DNA of 64,000 nucleotides from Capitella teleta (lineage: Eukaryota > Annelida > Polychaeta > Capitellidae): contig KB308962.1 in the NCBI GenBank assembly GCA_000328365.1, positions 445,861 through 509,860 of the forward strand. Direction: 5' to 3'. This document shows, in pieces, positions 1-33,987 of the stretch (the stretch's first letter is position 1; the number at the start of each line of letters is the position of its first letter). Both the position numbers and the translations under genes were made by a program. The notes under the pieces are model-generated. The model was given only the letters and a program-made list of their open reading frames with translations. It did no database searches and had not been told where the DNA came from.

Positions 1-820
1 TTATGGGCTATGTTTATCATATTGGCATTGCATCAAAATATTCTGTACATTTAGAAGCACGTCATGTCACAATATACGTTATGAAAAGTTCAAAGTGAAA
101 TCCTCAAGTGAATCTAAAACCTAAAAAGTCAAGTTCAAAATCTGGGACATTGGGCAGTGGTTTCCATGCATACTGGTATTTAAAAATGCATAAAAGTACC
201 AATACTAATAACAGCACAATGAAGACATGTTGTGTTTCACAAAGACATTTAATGCATGCACTTTACAGCATGTATTTTGGGTGTCAGAAAATAATAATTG
301 CTTTAGGGTGAAACTAAAAACAATTTAGTTTTAGTTCCTTTTGAAACAAGAATTGCAGAACTGCATCTCAAGTTTTGCGCTTTGTCAGAGCATGTGGATG
401 GCAGAACACATACCTTTAGAAGTTCGTGACAGGCCCCTTGGTGGAGGTACCTCCTACGAGTGCATGCTTTCTTGTTACATTGTCATTCCTCCTCGCCCGG
501 GGGTCATCACAACAACACCCACCTTACTTAATTAACCACGGAGCAGCATTTACATAACATATCATGCATATGTAAGCAGTGTTTATGGAAGTGCTTTTAT
601 GGCATTGAATTTTTATTATATCAAAAATCAGAAGTTTTATCGATCACGTCTCCATGAAGTTTTTATCCATGCTTTTGTCACGTTCCCTGTTGACTTTCGT
701 AAATCCACTCGTACCTGAGCAAGAAGTGCAACGATTTCTGGTTTGGTTGCATCTGGGGTACCATGACCTAGTTATTATGACGACTGTAACAGATCATGAT
801 TGTTTGGTACAACGTCTATG
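1..820. other. AT-rich spacer, no gene seen
   Basis: No coding exon, RNA gene or structured repeat can be supported here. Short open frames lack splice context and recognisable protein similarity. Confidence 0.6.
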
Positions 821-829
821 ATTGGAACT

Positions 830-2063
830 CACTTTTATATTTATTGCACAAACGATTTTATTTTTCCAAAAACTTCAAATACTGCAGAACTCCTCGATCT
901 GCTTACCCTTAAACAAATGCGCCCAGATAATGCCAGATGTGATACCGTTACCCATACTTTAATGAGTTGTTTAAATGACAGGATCGCGACTGCGAAAGCG
1001 CTGTATTCTAAGCACATCATTGGAGAGCTAATGAATCAACTCAAACGTTTGTTCACTGTTCCGGATCAATTCCTTGACAACAACATAAAGACAACGTATT
1101 TCGACTCCAGGCCGAAATGAGCAGGGATTTAGCAGCGGAATTTTGTGACTTTTTCACAAATAAAGTGAACAGTGTCAAATCAAATATTGTTCCTCCAGCC
1201 ACCTATACCCTGGCTGTTGATAGAGTGCACTGTGTTTTAGATTCGTGAAGGGCATACACAGAGGTTGAAATCCGACGGATCATCTTATCTTCGCCGTCAA
1301 AAGATTGCTCTCTGGATGCCCACCTCGCTCGTTAAACGGCGTGTTGATCCTCTGCTGCAGATCTACACAAACATCCTCAACCAATCCCTCAGCTCTGGCC
1401 GCATTCCTCCCTCTTGCAAGGAAGCATTTGTCACCCTACTCATTAAGAAGCCTTCACTGGATCCTTCTGTTTTGGCGAACTACCGTCCTGTCTCAAACCT
1501 ACTATTCCTCTCAAAAATAGTGCTTGCTAGATTCAGTGAACATCTCTCAAGTAACAAACTCCAAGGAAACAAATGCAATCTGCGTACCGCTCGCATCTTA
1601 GCACCGAGACTGCGACCCCCCCCCCCCTCCCCGCCCCCCTGACAGTGCGTTCCATGAGCAAGCTTCTGTGCCTTCGGTACAGCTTCCATATATTTTTCTT
1701 GTCCTCAATCTTTTAGAAAAAAAAAAAACAAAAAACCCCTGTCCTGTGAAAATACAAGAATAAACATAGTGCAGTTAATTAATACGCTGTTATAGTTTAT
1801 TATCTGGCCTGGCCCCTTGTCATGTGGCTTTATCCTGATCCGGCCCTCCGCCCAATATGAGATGCCGACCCCTGTTTTACCCTATGATATCAAAACAGTC
1901 GACTTTTTTGCTGCTTTTATGTGTAAATTGAAAACGCACCTTTTTATTCAGGATTTCTTTTAATCTTGCTTTTGTTTAGCCATGTTTTATACTCTTGTCT
2001 GTTCTATTTCGTTTTTGGGCGTTTGGGGCACTTTTTGTGGATTTGACACTTTATATAAAATTA

Positions 2064-2064
<1 letters not shown>
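830..2064 (+). mobile_element. Decayed LINE (non-LTR retrotransposon) fragment
   Basis: Conceptual translation in several broken frames gives LINE open-frame-2 vocabulary. About 1370-1510 reads like the start of a reverse transcriptase domain (IPPSCKEAFVTLLIKKP, then LANYRPVSNL). Near 1915-1950 there is a C-terminal KLKTHLFIQDFF-like block of the kind seen at the end of CR1/L2-group ORFs. A poly-C run near 1617-1640 interrupts it. The element runs into a (TTA)n tract, which fits a CR1/L2-type microsatellite 3' tail. It carries frame breaks and is inactive. The exact clade (CR1, L2, Rex1) is uncertain. Confidence 0.7.
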
Positions 2065-2106
<42 letters not shown>

Positions 2107-2110
2107 TTTA

Positions 2111-2202
<92 letters not shown>
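2064..2202. repeat. (TTA)n microsatellite
   Basis: An almost pure TTA/ATT trinucleotide tract of about 140 bp, with one short imperfection near 2105-2115. It directly follows the LINE 3' end and probably grew from that element's repetitive tail. Confidence 0.95.
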
Positions 2203-2203
<1 letters not shown>

Positions 2204-3030
2204 TTCATGGACTGTCGCCATCAAACACCTCCACCTCCCCTCCTTTTCCTCTTTTATCTTCCTCTTTTGTTCTAACGACGAGTGCCACCAAAGTCAAAAG
2301 ATCTTTGCTGTCTTCTCACACGTCTTTCTCGTGAATGAAACACCGGACACCTTAGTTTCGCCTCAGGCCACAAGGTGGCAGCACAACGCTTACGCTATCC
2401 ATGACATCGTTCGTGCAAAGAAGAAATAAGAAGAAAAGGGGAAATTCAATCTGATTACAAGAATCACATACACAGAGCGAATGCGAATAAATAGTTTTAA
2501 TGCAGTTGGTAGTGATGCCACTGTAAATATTGAAGGAATCATTGGATGCATTCATTGACAGATTAAACTAGTGCGACCATCCGGCACCCGTTCATTATCG
2601 GCACATGAACTGGTATTACATATTACATTTTACTATATATTATTATATTTTATTATTATTGTTGCTTTATTTTCAATTGGTTACAATAAAAAGAAATGAG
2701 TACGGTGGGTGATACAGTGATACTGAACGATTCGGGGAGATAGTCATAACGCACTTCATCAGTGAAAAGGGCGTTTTGATAATCTCAGCTCTCCCTGGGA
2801 CATACACGTAGGCCTAATCTGATAAATGTGTCTTTGACTCATTCTGGTCACATTAATACCGACTGCAGTCATCAACTTACTAATAATTTGTTAAAGCAGC
2901 TAATAGTCCTGTGTTGAAGCAATATTTCTTAATCCCGACTCTTTTGGACGCAAAATAAGTTTATCGTTGAATAGAGCGTTATGACTGTACTAGTTGACCT
3001 CACAGAGTTCACATGCGGTCTTGACCTCTT
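2203..3030. other. Spacer upstream of the first NR5A exon
   Basis: No gene is seen. Two copies of the dispersed TCATAACGC motif occur in opposite orientation at about 2743 and 2976 (see findings). Confidence 0.6.
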
Positions 3031-3040
3031 CTTACCCCAC

Positions 3041-3073
3041 GCATGCGCAATTGAGTGTGTCTGAGCCGGAAGT
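3041..3073 (+). promoter_or_regulatory. Probable promoter: NRF1-like and ETS-like sites
   Basis: GCATGCGCA at 3041-3049 matches the NRF1 half-palindrome, and CCGGAAGT at 3066-3073 matches the ETS/GABPA consensus. They lie about 160-190 bp upstream of the ATG at 3234, in a locally GC- and CpG-rich stretch. This combination is typical of TATA-less animal promoters. The motifs are seen directly; promoter function is inferred. Confidence 0.5.
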
Positions 3074-3233
3074 TGATGTTTCAACTGACAACTGAGCTGT
3101 CAAACTCAGATATCCCTCGAAAAGCCTAGTTTTTCTTCGCTTCTCTTCGTGTCAGTGATTTGTTGTCGTCGGAATAGAACACCCAGGGCCTGTGCATCGA
3201 TTTCACACGTTGTCAAAGCGGTGAGGCGTCGCG

Positions 3234-25852
<22,619 letters not shown>

Positions 25853-27845
25853 CCTCAACCTCTGACCTTTAGGGTCATCTGACTCAGGAAACCCTTGTCG
25901 TCATGACGACCATGAAACCCTCCAATAAGTGAGAAGTATTACAAAGAATATTCTTGACCTTACGGGAAGGAATCACGCGTGTGTCTTGCCTCTCTGCTTG
26001 TTATTAGTTCTTCTGTTGTCGACTTTATTTTGCTCATGTGATATTTTCATAAACGTCATAACGTGTCTATGTTTGTTTGTATGTACAAACTTGAAAGTTT
26101 TGTTTTCGTACCTTCTTACTGAAAGGGTATTTGATGTGCAATTTGCTAGGGTAAAAAAATATGTTCAGGGGATTTCCCTCTGGATCTTGTTTCAAGTGGT
26201 AAAATAGTGTCTCTCCCTTCCCCCTCCTCCTCCAACTCCCCTGTGTGGGAAGCGGTTTGTTGATTGAGTGCCTGTACCTCCTTGCTAACCCTGATGTTTC
26301 CAGCCTTAAGTGTCCCCTCCGATTCAACACTAACATCTTAATTACACTCATCAATTATGCTTTAATTCAATAGGGTTTTTTTTTTTTTCTGTGCTAATCA
26401 AACCAGAACGGAATAATTCTAGACTTGTTGTTTTGTTTTGATCTTTGTTTTTCACTGAACAGAATCAATCAGGGAGATATTTAATTCCAATTTCATCTGC
26501 GAAACTCACAAAACATATTTCTTTTTTAGTAACGTGTTTTTCAAAGGGTAAAAACACACAAATATTGAACTGCGCATATATTATTATCTATGTTTAATCT
26601 CAGGTCTTCATTGTCCGAAGGGGATGGGTCAAGCGAGTGGTCAATGCAGTCGAAAGCCTTGGTGAATAATTCACTCTTCGAGAGCTTTAAATTGTGAATT
26701 ATGTTTCAATATTTAAAAAAAAATAGCGGAGGATGGTTGGCCAACACTGTCATGTTGTCTGAATTTGTATATAATCGAAATAATTGAGTGTTTTTTCTGT
26801 GTACAGATCATATTTAAACTCTGATTGTATAATTTGTTTGTTGATTTGATTGGGGGGTTGACAATATGTGTTTGAATTTACTTACAATTTCTTTTTTATT
26901 TAACTATTTCAGTCATATTTTATTCTTATTTTCTCTGTGCCATCTCTTGATTAATTTGTTTAAATGCGAATGCCCTCCCTCAGTTGTTAAGATAATCAGA
27001 TCTCTTTAAAATCTTGAAATTTGAGCTGGGAAAAAGAACAATTAACATAATTATGATTCCCCGGTGTTATTAGAACAGAAACCCCCAGGCATATTTACCT
27101 ATTTTTATTATTATAATTATTATTCTTTTGATTTTTAATTATTATGTAAAACTTCTTGGTTGCCATTATAACAAATTAGTTGCCATACAACTGAATAACC
27201 ATATATGTATAACCATCAAAACAAAACGGGGATTTTTGGTTAAAAAACCATTTTTTGTTTCTTGGGAAAATAGTTTATAGAACACCTCTACCTCAAAATG
27301 TGCTTATATTTTTGGCTTTTTTGTACTTTTCCCCACTGCCATGTTTTAGCTGCGTGGCTACCAACATGCTTACTCAATAGTAACAATAACAGATGATACC
27401 TCCTTTTACTTTTTAACTTTCTCTCTCTCTCTCTCTCTCCAGCGCTGTACTGGAAATATATTCGCACTTTCCTTGCATATCAATTATTTCTGTTTTTTAT
27501 TTGTTTTTTGCTCAGCAATTTCAACGATTTCATTCCAATATTTTATATTTTAATTTCGTCATCTGTCATAACTATGTTTTGTTGTCGATTTTAACAAGCA
27601 AAAACAAAACCTTTTTTCTGTTTTTCTGGGTTTTTTTTTTTTTTTTTTTTTTTTCTGACAATTTTTTATGTGCCATACATATTTCTTTCTTTTATTCACT
27701 TAATCATCTTATTCTTCACAAATCTTTGTTGCCATAGAAACTGGAGAAATAATTTCTCGTAAAATCGAATTAATTTAATGAATCTCTCATCTGTGCCATT
27801 TGGTCGATTCATTTTAATGGGTTTTTTCTCGTCTTTGCACCTTTG

Positions 27846-27886
27846 TGACCTTGAGAGGTGACCTTACTATGACCTTCATATGACCT
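27846..27886 (-). promoter_or_regulatory. Cluster of four nuclear-receptor half-sites
   Basis: TGACCT occurs at 27846, 27859, 27870 and 27881 with spacers of 7, 5 and 5 bp. The first extends to TGACCTTGA, a perfect NR5A/ERR monomer site. It lies about 70-110 bp before the NR5A poly(A) signal. Confidence 0.5.
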
Positions 27887-27952
27887 CCGTTGCACCTGAT
27901 GATCCCTGGGTCATCTTCTTCGTGATCATAATGATGATCAAAGCTCTGTTGT

Positions 27953-27958
27953 AATAAA
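27953..27958 (+). terminator. Poly(A) signal of NR5A
   Basis: AATAAA, the clearest plus-strand signal after the NR5A stop codon. Earlier weaker signals are possible. Confidence 0.45.
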
Positions 27959-30900
27959 ACAATTATTTAAATCGAAATCCATTTTAATTTTCTTTCTTGG
28001 ATAGATTTGAGAATAATTCCCACATGGAGGTATATATTTCTGCGTTCATACAATCATGTAATTGGCACTCAAGTCAGAGAGAATGGTCAAGACAATTCCT
28101 TAGGGGCCCTTATTTCTGCAGTCAACATGCAGGTGTAGATGTACCCTGCCCTGTGGAAATTTCGACATTTGCAGAAATTCTTCACAATATTCTAATGAAA
28201 AAAAAATTAGACTCAAAATGACATACCAGTAACTCAAACCAGAGATACTCTATAGCATGGATTGATCGCTCACATTGGTATAATGTTGCCGAAGTTCGTT
28301 ATGATAGCGACGAGATTCAAAGCGACTAAATACTTCCGGTTATCAATAATCACGGCTTGAAGAATAGGTCGAGATCGAGAGCAACAACAAATTGATAGAG
28401 TTTTAGCAGCAAAGTGGGAATTATCAGTGGCATGAATCTAAAATCTTTAAATGAAATCATTTATGATTTTTGAGTGAAGATTTGGAGCCAAAGTACGATG
28501 AGATCTCTAAGGATCATCTCTCATCTGCAGCAATTGTTGCATTGAAGATAATTTTAAAACATCAAATAGCGATTTCAAGAAAACAGCAAACTCTGCTTGA
28601 TGCATGCAATCGAGATTAATTTTTTATAGGTTTTACTATATTAAATTAAAACGTTTTAAATAAAATAATAGTACGACACTCTGTCATATGCATCCTATAA
28701 TAATTAATAATTATATATTGTTTTGCTGCAATACAATTTCAATACAATTTCAATTCAATTCTCTGAGCTTCATGGACACTATTCGCCTGTGGAAAGCAAA
28801 GCAACTACAGTAAAACCTCGATGTGTCGAACGTCCGTCCCTCGAATGTCTCCCTGTGTCGAAGTGTTTTCGAACTCCCGACCATTCGCCTATACTTTACT
28901 ATTAGCATTAGCATCCGTCCCTCGAACGTCTCATTCTCGAATTTATCCTTGTGTCGAAGTGTTTTCTGTGTCCCCGAGACATATTTTCGATCTGTAGCTC
29001 GAAGTCGAAAAATTTATTGAGCATGTTTCTCAGTTTGGTAACTTCAAAGAGAGAGAGATATAGTCAGTTGTTTACAAAGCATCAAAACATCCCGCCCCCA
29101 CAAAGCAGTCGGCAGCCTTTATCTCTCCTCTGTTTAAGCCGCGACCAGAGCTTTGATTGGCTGACTCCAAAGATCAACGGACCGTGGATCTCAACTAAGC
29201 TATAAAGCATTGTTGTTAGTGTATTTGTGATTATCTTTGATGAATGACCGACAAAAGACCGCGACCAGAGCTTGGCTGACTCCTAAAATCAATAGACCAT
29301 GGATATCGACTAAGGAATTGTTGTTGGTGTGCTTGTGATGGTGTTTAATGAATTGCTGACAAAAGATCGCACCCATTTGAAGCTAGAGAAATCCAGCCTT
29401 AGATCTACACGTTGATAAATATTTGTTAATTAAAAGTTTCAATCTCAATTTCTCCTAATCATTTCTTTGGTCTAGATTTCTCGTAAGTCATGAGATCACG
29501 GTTCATAGTTTATGGGTTCATAATGCATGCTGTTAATCATAACGTCAGAGCACGGTTTGGAATCATAACGGTCCTATCATAACGGCCTCGATCTGTCCGT
29601 CGAAGTATCCTTGAGTCGAAGTATTTGAGCTAACCCCACGAACTTCGACACATCGAGGTTTTACTGTAATTGGAATTTAAATGATTTGATGTGAGTGGCT
29701 TTCTTATTTTTTTTTTTACATCAATTCAATACAAAATATCATAAATACCAGTCATTCATAAATAGGCTTACAATGTTTAATGGAATCACAAGAGCATATG
29801 AATTGTGAACAAAGTGAAACTAAGGAACTCCAGTGTGATATATTGCAGCTTGTGATATATTTCAACATGATAAAACACTTAATAATAAACTATGAAAAAT
29901 GCTCATGAAAGGGAAGAGCCCCGAGAACAAAACTTCAGATAAAAAACAGTCTTTAAAATAAATAAAATCTACAGCTAATACCCCTCAAAAAAAATAAATT
30001 AATTATAACAATAATAATAACAATAATAATAATAAAATATAAAGTAAAAAAAAAAAAAATAATAATAATAAATAGAATGGAAAAATAAAAAAAGGTTAGT
30101 AAACAAATTATTTCCTCCTCTTCATTGGACTGGACGGCAATTAATGAGACACTGTACTGTTTCTTCTTTTGGCACCCAGTGTTCCCACAAACTCTTAACT
30201 TGCAGCACAGGATTTTTCTGGGTATGTTTTCCAGGTAAATGCAATTGGAAAAAGTATCACATTTCATTTGGGATCAAAATCAATAATTATTACCTGAGGC
30301 AATTAAAGAATGATATTTGGTATGCTACATTGTAATTAATGGAGCGGTCGATCATCCAAGGAAAATTACTCAGCATCTCATGATCTGTGAAAGAATATGT
30401 TATGAGGAAGCTTATTAAATATATCGCTTTGAATTCATACTCACCAGTACTCACAAGGTTTGCATAATTATTTTATTTCAATCCACGAGCAAATACTCCT
30501 ATAAGGCAAGTATTCTACGTCTTATTAACCACTATATGAATCCCTGAAAATATAATACTTTTTCTTTTGGGCCTCATGCACGAATAAAATTATGTAATTT
30601 CACTGCGGTTTTTTTCCCTTGAAAAAAGTATACACACAAGATTGAGGTGTTAAAATTTTGTGTTGTGTAGAAAGAGTGTGATGACCTCATTAATGTATTT
30701 GTTTATTTGAGAAAAATAATATGATTAAATATTATTCGATCATCAATTCATTAAATAATCTATCAGCCACATTATTGGTAATGCATTTTATGCATTGGAT
30801 CATCAATGAAAACAATTATTCAATTAATGTTAATTTTGCTATATAATATCTTGATCAATAAAACGTGCAAAGTTGTTTTCTCATGATTAACTGACTTCAT

Positions 30901-31686
30901 GATGATTAGCAATGTGATCCTTTACCTGTGCATAAATGGCTTAATTCAATCTCCTCAATCATCAAACATATGAGAGCTGATGTTGAGATAGCAGTGCTAG
31001 GCAGGCAGAGTTCCAACAATGCATCCCTTTTCTAGTATAGTCAAGTGGATATTCATGAAAGGCCTATTGATCCTTGAAATTCCCAGCCAGGTCTCAGGTC
31101 TAGATAATAAAATGAAACTTGAAGTCAGAAAACTAATGAAAATTTGTTGATTAGCAAACTTACCGGCACTGTCAAGAAAGAAGTTAAATCTCTGTACAGA
31201 ACACTTCATTGAGGGGTGAGATTCGGAGACTGTCAGTCTGTCACTTGTATCTCATTATCTGTATGTTGATGTTGAATACTGTATTCCATTTGGACAGTGT
31301 TCTGAAAGTTAGGATTAAAGCACCAATTGCCGGTGTTCATACTTCGAATCACACTCACCTCGTTTGAATCTGATGACCTGCTCAACTTTTTATGCCATGA
31401 TAATAGGGACGCATCATAAGTTCAGAAGAATGAAAGGTTTTCCTTCCGCATTTACGAGAAGAGGTGTTCGTTGCCAATGTTATTGAATGTAAATTCTATC
31501 AACCGGAAATAAATTGTCTCCTTATTCGATGCGTTATGAATTTAGCGAACTTCGAGCGCCTTTTTCAGTGAGCGATCAATCCATGCTATATATAGAGTAT
31601 CTGCTCAAATTCTTGACCTTCATAACGCAATTTTTATACGTAAACCATAAAGCACCAAAGACCGTTATGACAACGAAGCAAGCAGT
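27959..31686. other. Tail-to-tail spacer between NR5A and TOR1AIP
   Basis: No gene seen. It contains an inverted pair of similar sequences (28236-28330 and about 31490-31605), the pogo-like MITE, an AT-rich simple stretch (29990-30080) and several TCATAACG motifs. Confidence 0.6.
28808..29666. mobile_element. Pogo/Tigger-like MITE with intact ends
   Basis: Terminal inverted repeats of about 23 bp begin CAGTAAAACCTCGATGTGTC at 28808 and are mirrored at 29644-29666. A TA dinucleotide flanks both ends (28806-28807 and 29667-29668), the Tc1/mariner/pogo target duplication. Subterminal TCGAAGTGTTTTC and TCGAAGTAT words repeat inside both ends. At 859 bp with no transposase frame it is non-autonomous. 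It carries three TCATAACG motifs near its right end. Confidence 0.85.
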
Positions 31687-31692
31687 TTTATT
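31687..31692 (-). terminator. Poly(A) signal of TOR1AIP
   Basis: TTTATT on the plus strand, AATAAA on the minus strand, about 140 bp after the stop codon at 31834. Confidence 0.6.
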
Positions 31693-31833
31693 GCAAAAAG
31701 AAATAATTGAAGCACAATCGAATTTGAAATAACATTAATAACGCATGATGTACAAGTCAACTCTCACGAGGATTGCATCAGAAGAAAAAATATAAACAGC
31801 TGCTATGAATCCAATTTACCTATCTCGGCATGT

Positions 31834-33698
31834 CTACTTTTGACAAAGTGAAGTGTCATTTTCAGGTTGAACGAAGACCATGTTGTTTGAGATTCTGCTC
31901 CACAAAGCGGAGAACTGATCAATGGCCAAAGAAGACCACTGAGCAGCGAGGAAGGCCTCCACCTCATCCTCCTCTGCCATCGACTCAGGAACGTGAACAG
32001 TGAAATATAAATGAGCGTCTTTGTAATTAGCAAACTCGTTATCACAGTAGCTGTGCAGCATCATGGCTGCCTCCCCATGCAGCTGTTCTAATCTCTGGAT
32101 CCACCCCACACGAATGCCAGCCGCAAAAGCCGATTCCAGCCTCTCATCCAAGAGCAGTTTACTCTCCTCTGGTGTCGAGTTCTCTGGCTGTGAGAATACA
32201 ATTGTGGGCGCTGAGCTTTGGTACGCGCGATGAATGCTGTTGCCCAAATGCTTGACGAGGCAGTTGGCTGTTTGCTCACTGCCAGGTGAGACCACGATCA
32301 TCGTGATAGCAGGGCGGTTTGGCTCTTTGGTCTTCAAAACGGCGTTGGACGCGGCTTTGATTGCTTTCCAGAATCGAGGATTCTGTGATCCGAAATCAGT
32401 CATAACGGTCTTCATAGAAGTTTCAAAGCGATTTGAAATCTTCTCCCTTCTGCTGAGTGATTTAGATGGCTCTCGGAACCACATTTGCATACCACAAACC
32501 ACACAGATCACTAAGAAAGCAATGAATGCGATTGAGGCCGAACTCAACTGCTCTGAACTATCCTCTTCCGGAGAACCGTTGGAGGGGGTCCGAGGTGACC
32601 TTGGGGAACGAACTCTCTCTTGACGAGGGGAAGGAGTGTCCTGGTGCAGGGCCCGTCGTTTCAAGACAGGTTTATTTGCTGGAGGTGAAGCAGATAATTC
32701 AGGAGACGATTTCGGAGACTGCTTCAGCGACCGGTTAGGCGTGCGACCAGGAGTGGTCACCCCTGATCGATTAGTAGTACTGTCATTGGATTGGTCATGC
32801 TCTGAGATCACAGGAGATCTTGGAGATCTGCGAGGAAGTGTTGGACTTGCAGGAGGACTGCGGTGTGCCTTCGCCTGAAAAAGGGAATTCTGAGACTATC
32901 ATTTGCTCCAATTACTCAAGACAATCAAGGCATGTGAGATTCCATGTATCATTCCTTGAAATTCCTGATTACAACACTGGACAGAAGTAACCTTTTGAGA
33001 GGGAAGCCCCTCTGCCCTAATTGGATAATGACCCATTTTCCATTGAATTAAGATAATAAATGGACTGTGCGTTGACCGTTGACACAGTTGGTGGTGCTGC
33101 AGTTGGGCTACAACCCCTAAAGGTGCATATCTATCCCTGGCAGCGTCAGATATCCGTCTTCACTTTCACCCTTCAGCACATCATCCACAGTACAGGTTTA
33201 TCTAATATTGTTATCTACTAATACCATATATACTGCCTGCCATCACCCTATGTAGCTGTGCGACTGAGTTTTCCCAATAGGCTGAATTGGAAAAGAGCTA
33301 GATAGGGACTAATCATTATTAGCCTTGCCACTCCTCCCGGCTCGCTTCCTTTGTCAACCACTCCACTGAGTGACTAGCCGTGCCACTCCTTTCAGTTGGC
33401 TCCTGCGTCAAAAGCGACGCTGAAGCGACGCAGGGGCCAGCCGAAAGGAGTGGCACGGCTATCCATTGACCTAAGTAAGTTAAGACAGTGTGACTGAGTC
33501 AGTGAGTGTTGTATCATCATTATCATGTTGTATGAAACTGTATAGTGTCGTAGCGCCATTGAAAGAATAACTTAATCGGCTACAGCTAGGGCAGAGTAAT
33601 GCTATATTATATATACACTCCGGACAAATAGTACAACGGGGCCCTACCTTTTCTCGGTTCTGAGACCTATTTTCTGGCGTTTGACTTTCCGAATCCAT
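31834..33698 (-). CDS. TOR1AIP: Torsin-1A-interacting protein (LAP1/LULL1 type)
   Basis: This is a single-pass nuclear-envelope/ER membrane protein whose luminal domain activates the AAA+ ATPase torsin. Two coding exons on the minus strand, 33648-33698 (17 codons, MDSESQTPENRSQNREK, donor AAG/GTAGGG) and 31834-32874 (acceptor TTTTTCAG), give 363 aa. Residues 1-128 are a basic Ser/Pro-rich nucleoplasmic or cytosolic region with many SPR/SP sites. About 130-147 is one transmembrane helix (SIAFIAFLVICVVCGMQM). About 155-363 is the luminal AAA-like domain. The C-terminal LWSRIS...VQPEN block matches human LULL1, and its Arg (about R344) aligns with the arginine finger (R449 in LULL1, from memory), so activator function is probably kept. 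LAP1 versus LULL1 cannot be separated in invertebrates, which usually have one gene. Confidence 0.88.
33375..33461. ncRNA. Hairpin with 35-nt arms, miRNA-precursor-like or hairpin repeat
   Basis: The left arm 33375-33409 (TAGCCGTGCCACTCCTTT...) pairs with the right arm 33427-33461 (...AAAGGAGTGGCACGGCTA) at 32 of 35 positions across a 17-nt loop. It lies inside intron 1 of TOR1AIP. A decayed third copy of the arm (33325-33356) precedes it, which argues for a repeat origin. Size and stem quality resemble a pre-miRNA, but no known miRNA seed was recognised. Confidence 0.4.
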
Positions 33699-33699
33699 G

Positions 33700-33983
33700 A
33701 TGCACAACTTTCTCTTTCGCTTACACAGGAAATAGGGGCATGTCCTTATCCACAGGACGTTCTATGCATGTGATATGTATAACCATCCACAGTGCGCAAT
33801 GCATAACTTGAAAATTCAAAATGGACGAACTCTCGGTAAGCAGCTTGGAGAGAAATGAGCAAATAAAGTATTATAGGGCAGTCATACTTAAATCATAGTA
33901 AAATTGACATGTTTATAAATATGTATTTGTATTGGTAGACACCTTAACAACGCTTTAAATTGCATATAATTCCATTAAAACAT
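33700..33983. other. Upstream region of TOR1AIP
   Basis: The 5' side of the TOR1AIP gene up to the fold-back transposon. No clear core promoter motif was identified. Confidence 0.4.
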
Positions 33984-33987
33984 TTAA

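Larger units (their letters stand above)
25853..27958 (+). other. Probable long 3' UTR of NR5A
   Basis: About 2.1 kb of AT-rich sequence without frames, ending at AATAAA (27953-27958). It contains a let-7-type 8-mer CTACCTCA (27288-27295) and four TGACCT half-sites (27846-27886). The extent is inferred from the poly(A) signal only. Confidence 0.5.

Noticed and set aside
1982-2429. Long open frames with poly-Leu, poly-Tyr or poly-Ile
   Set aside because: They are translations of the (TTA)n microsatellite in different frames.
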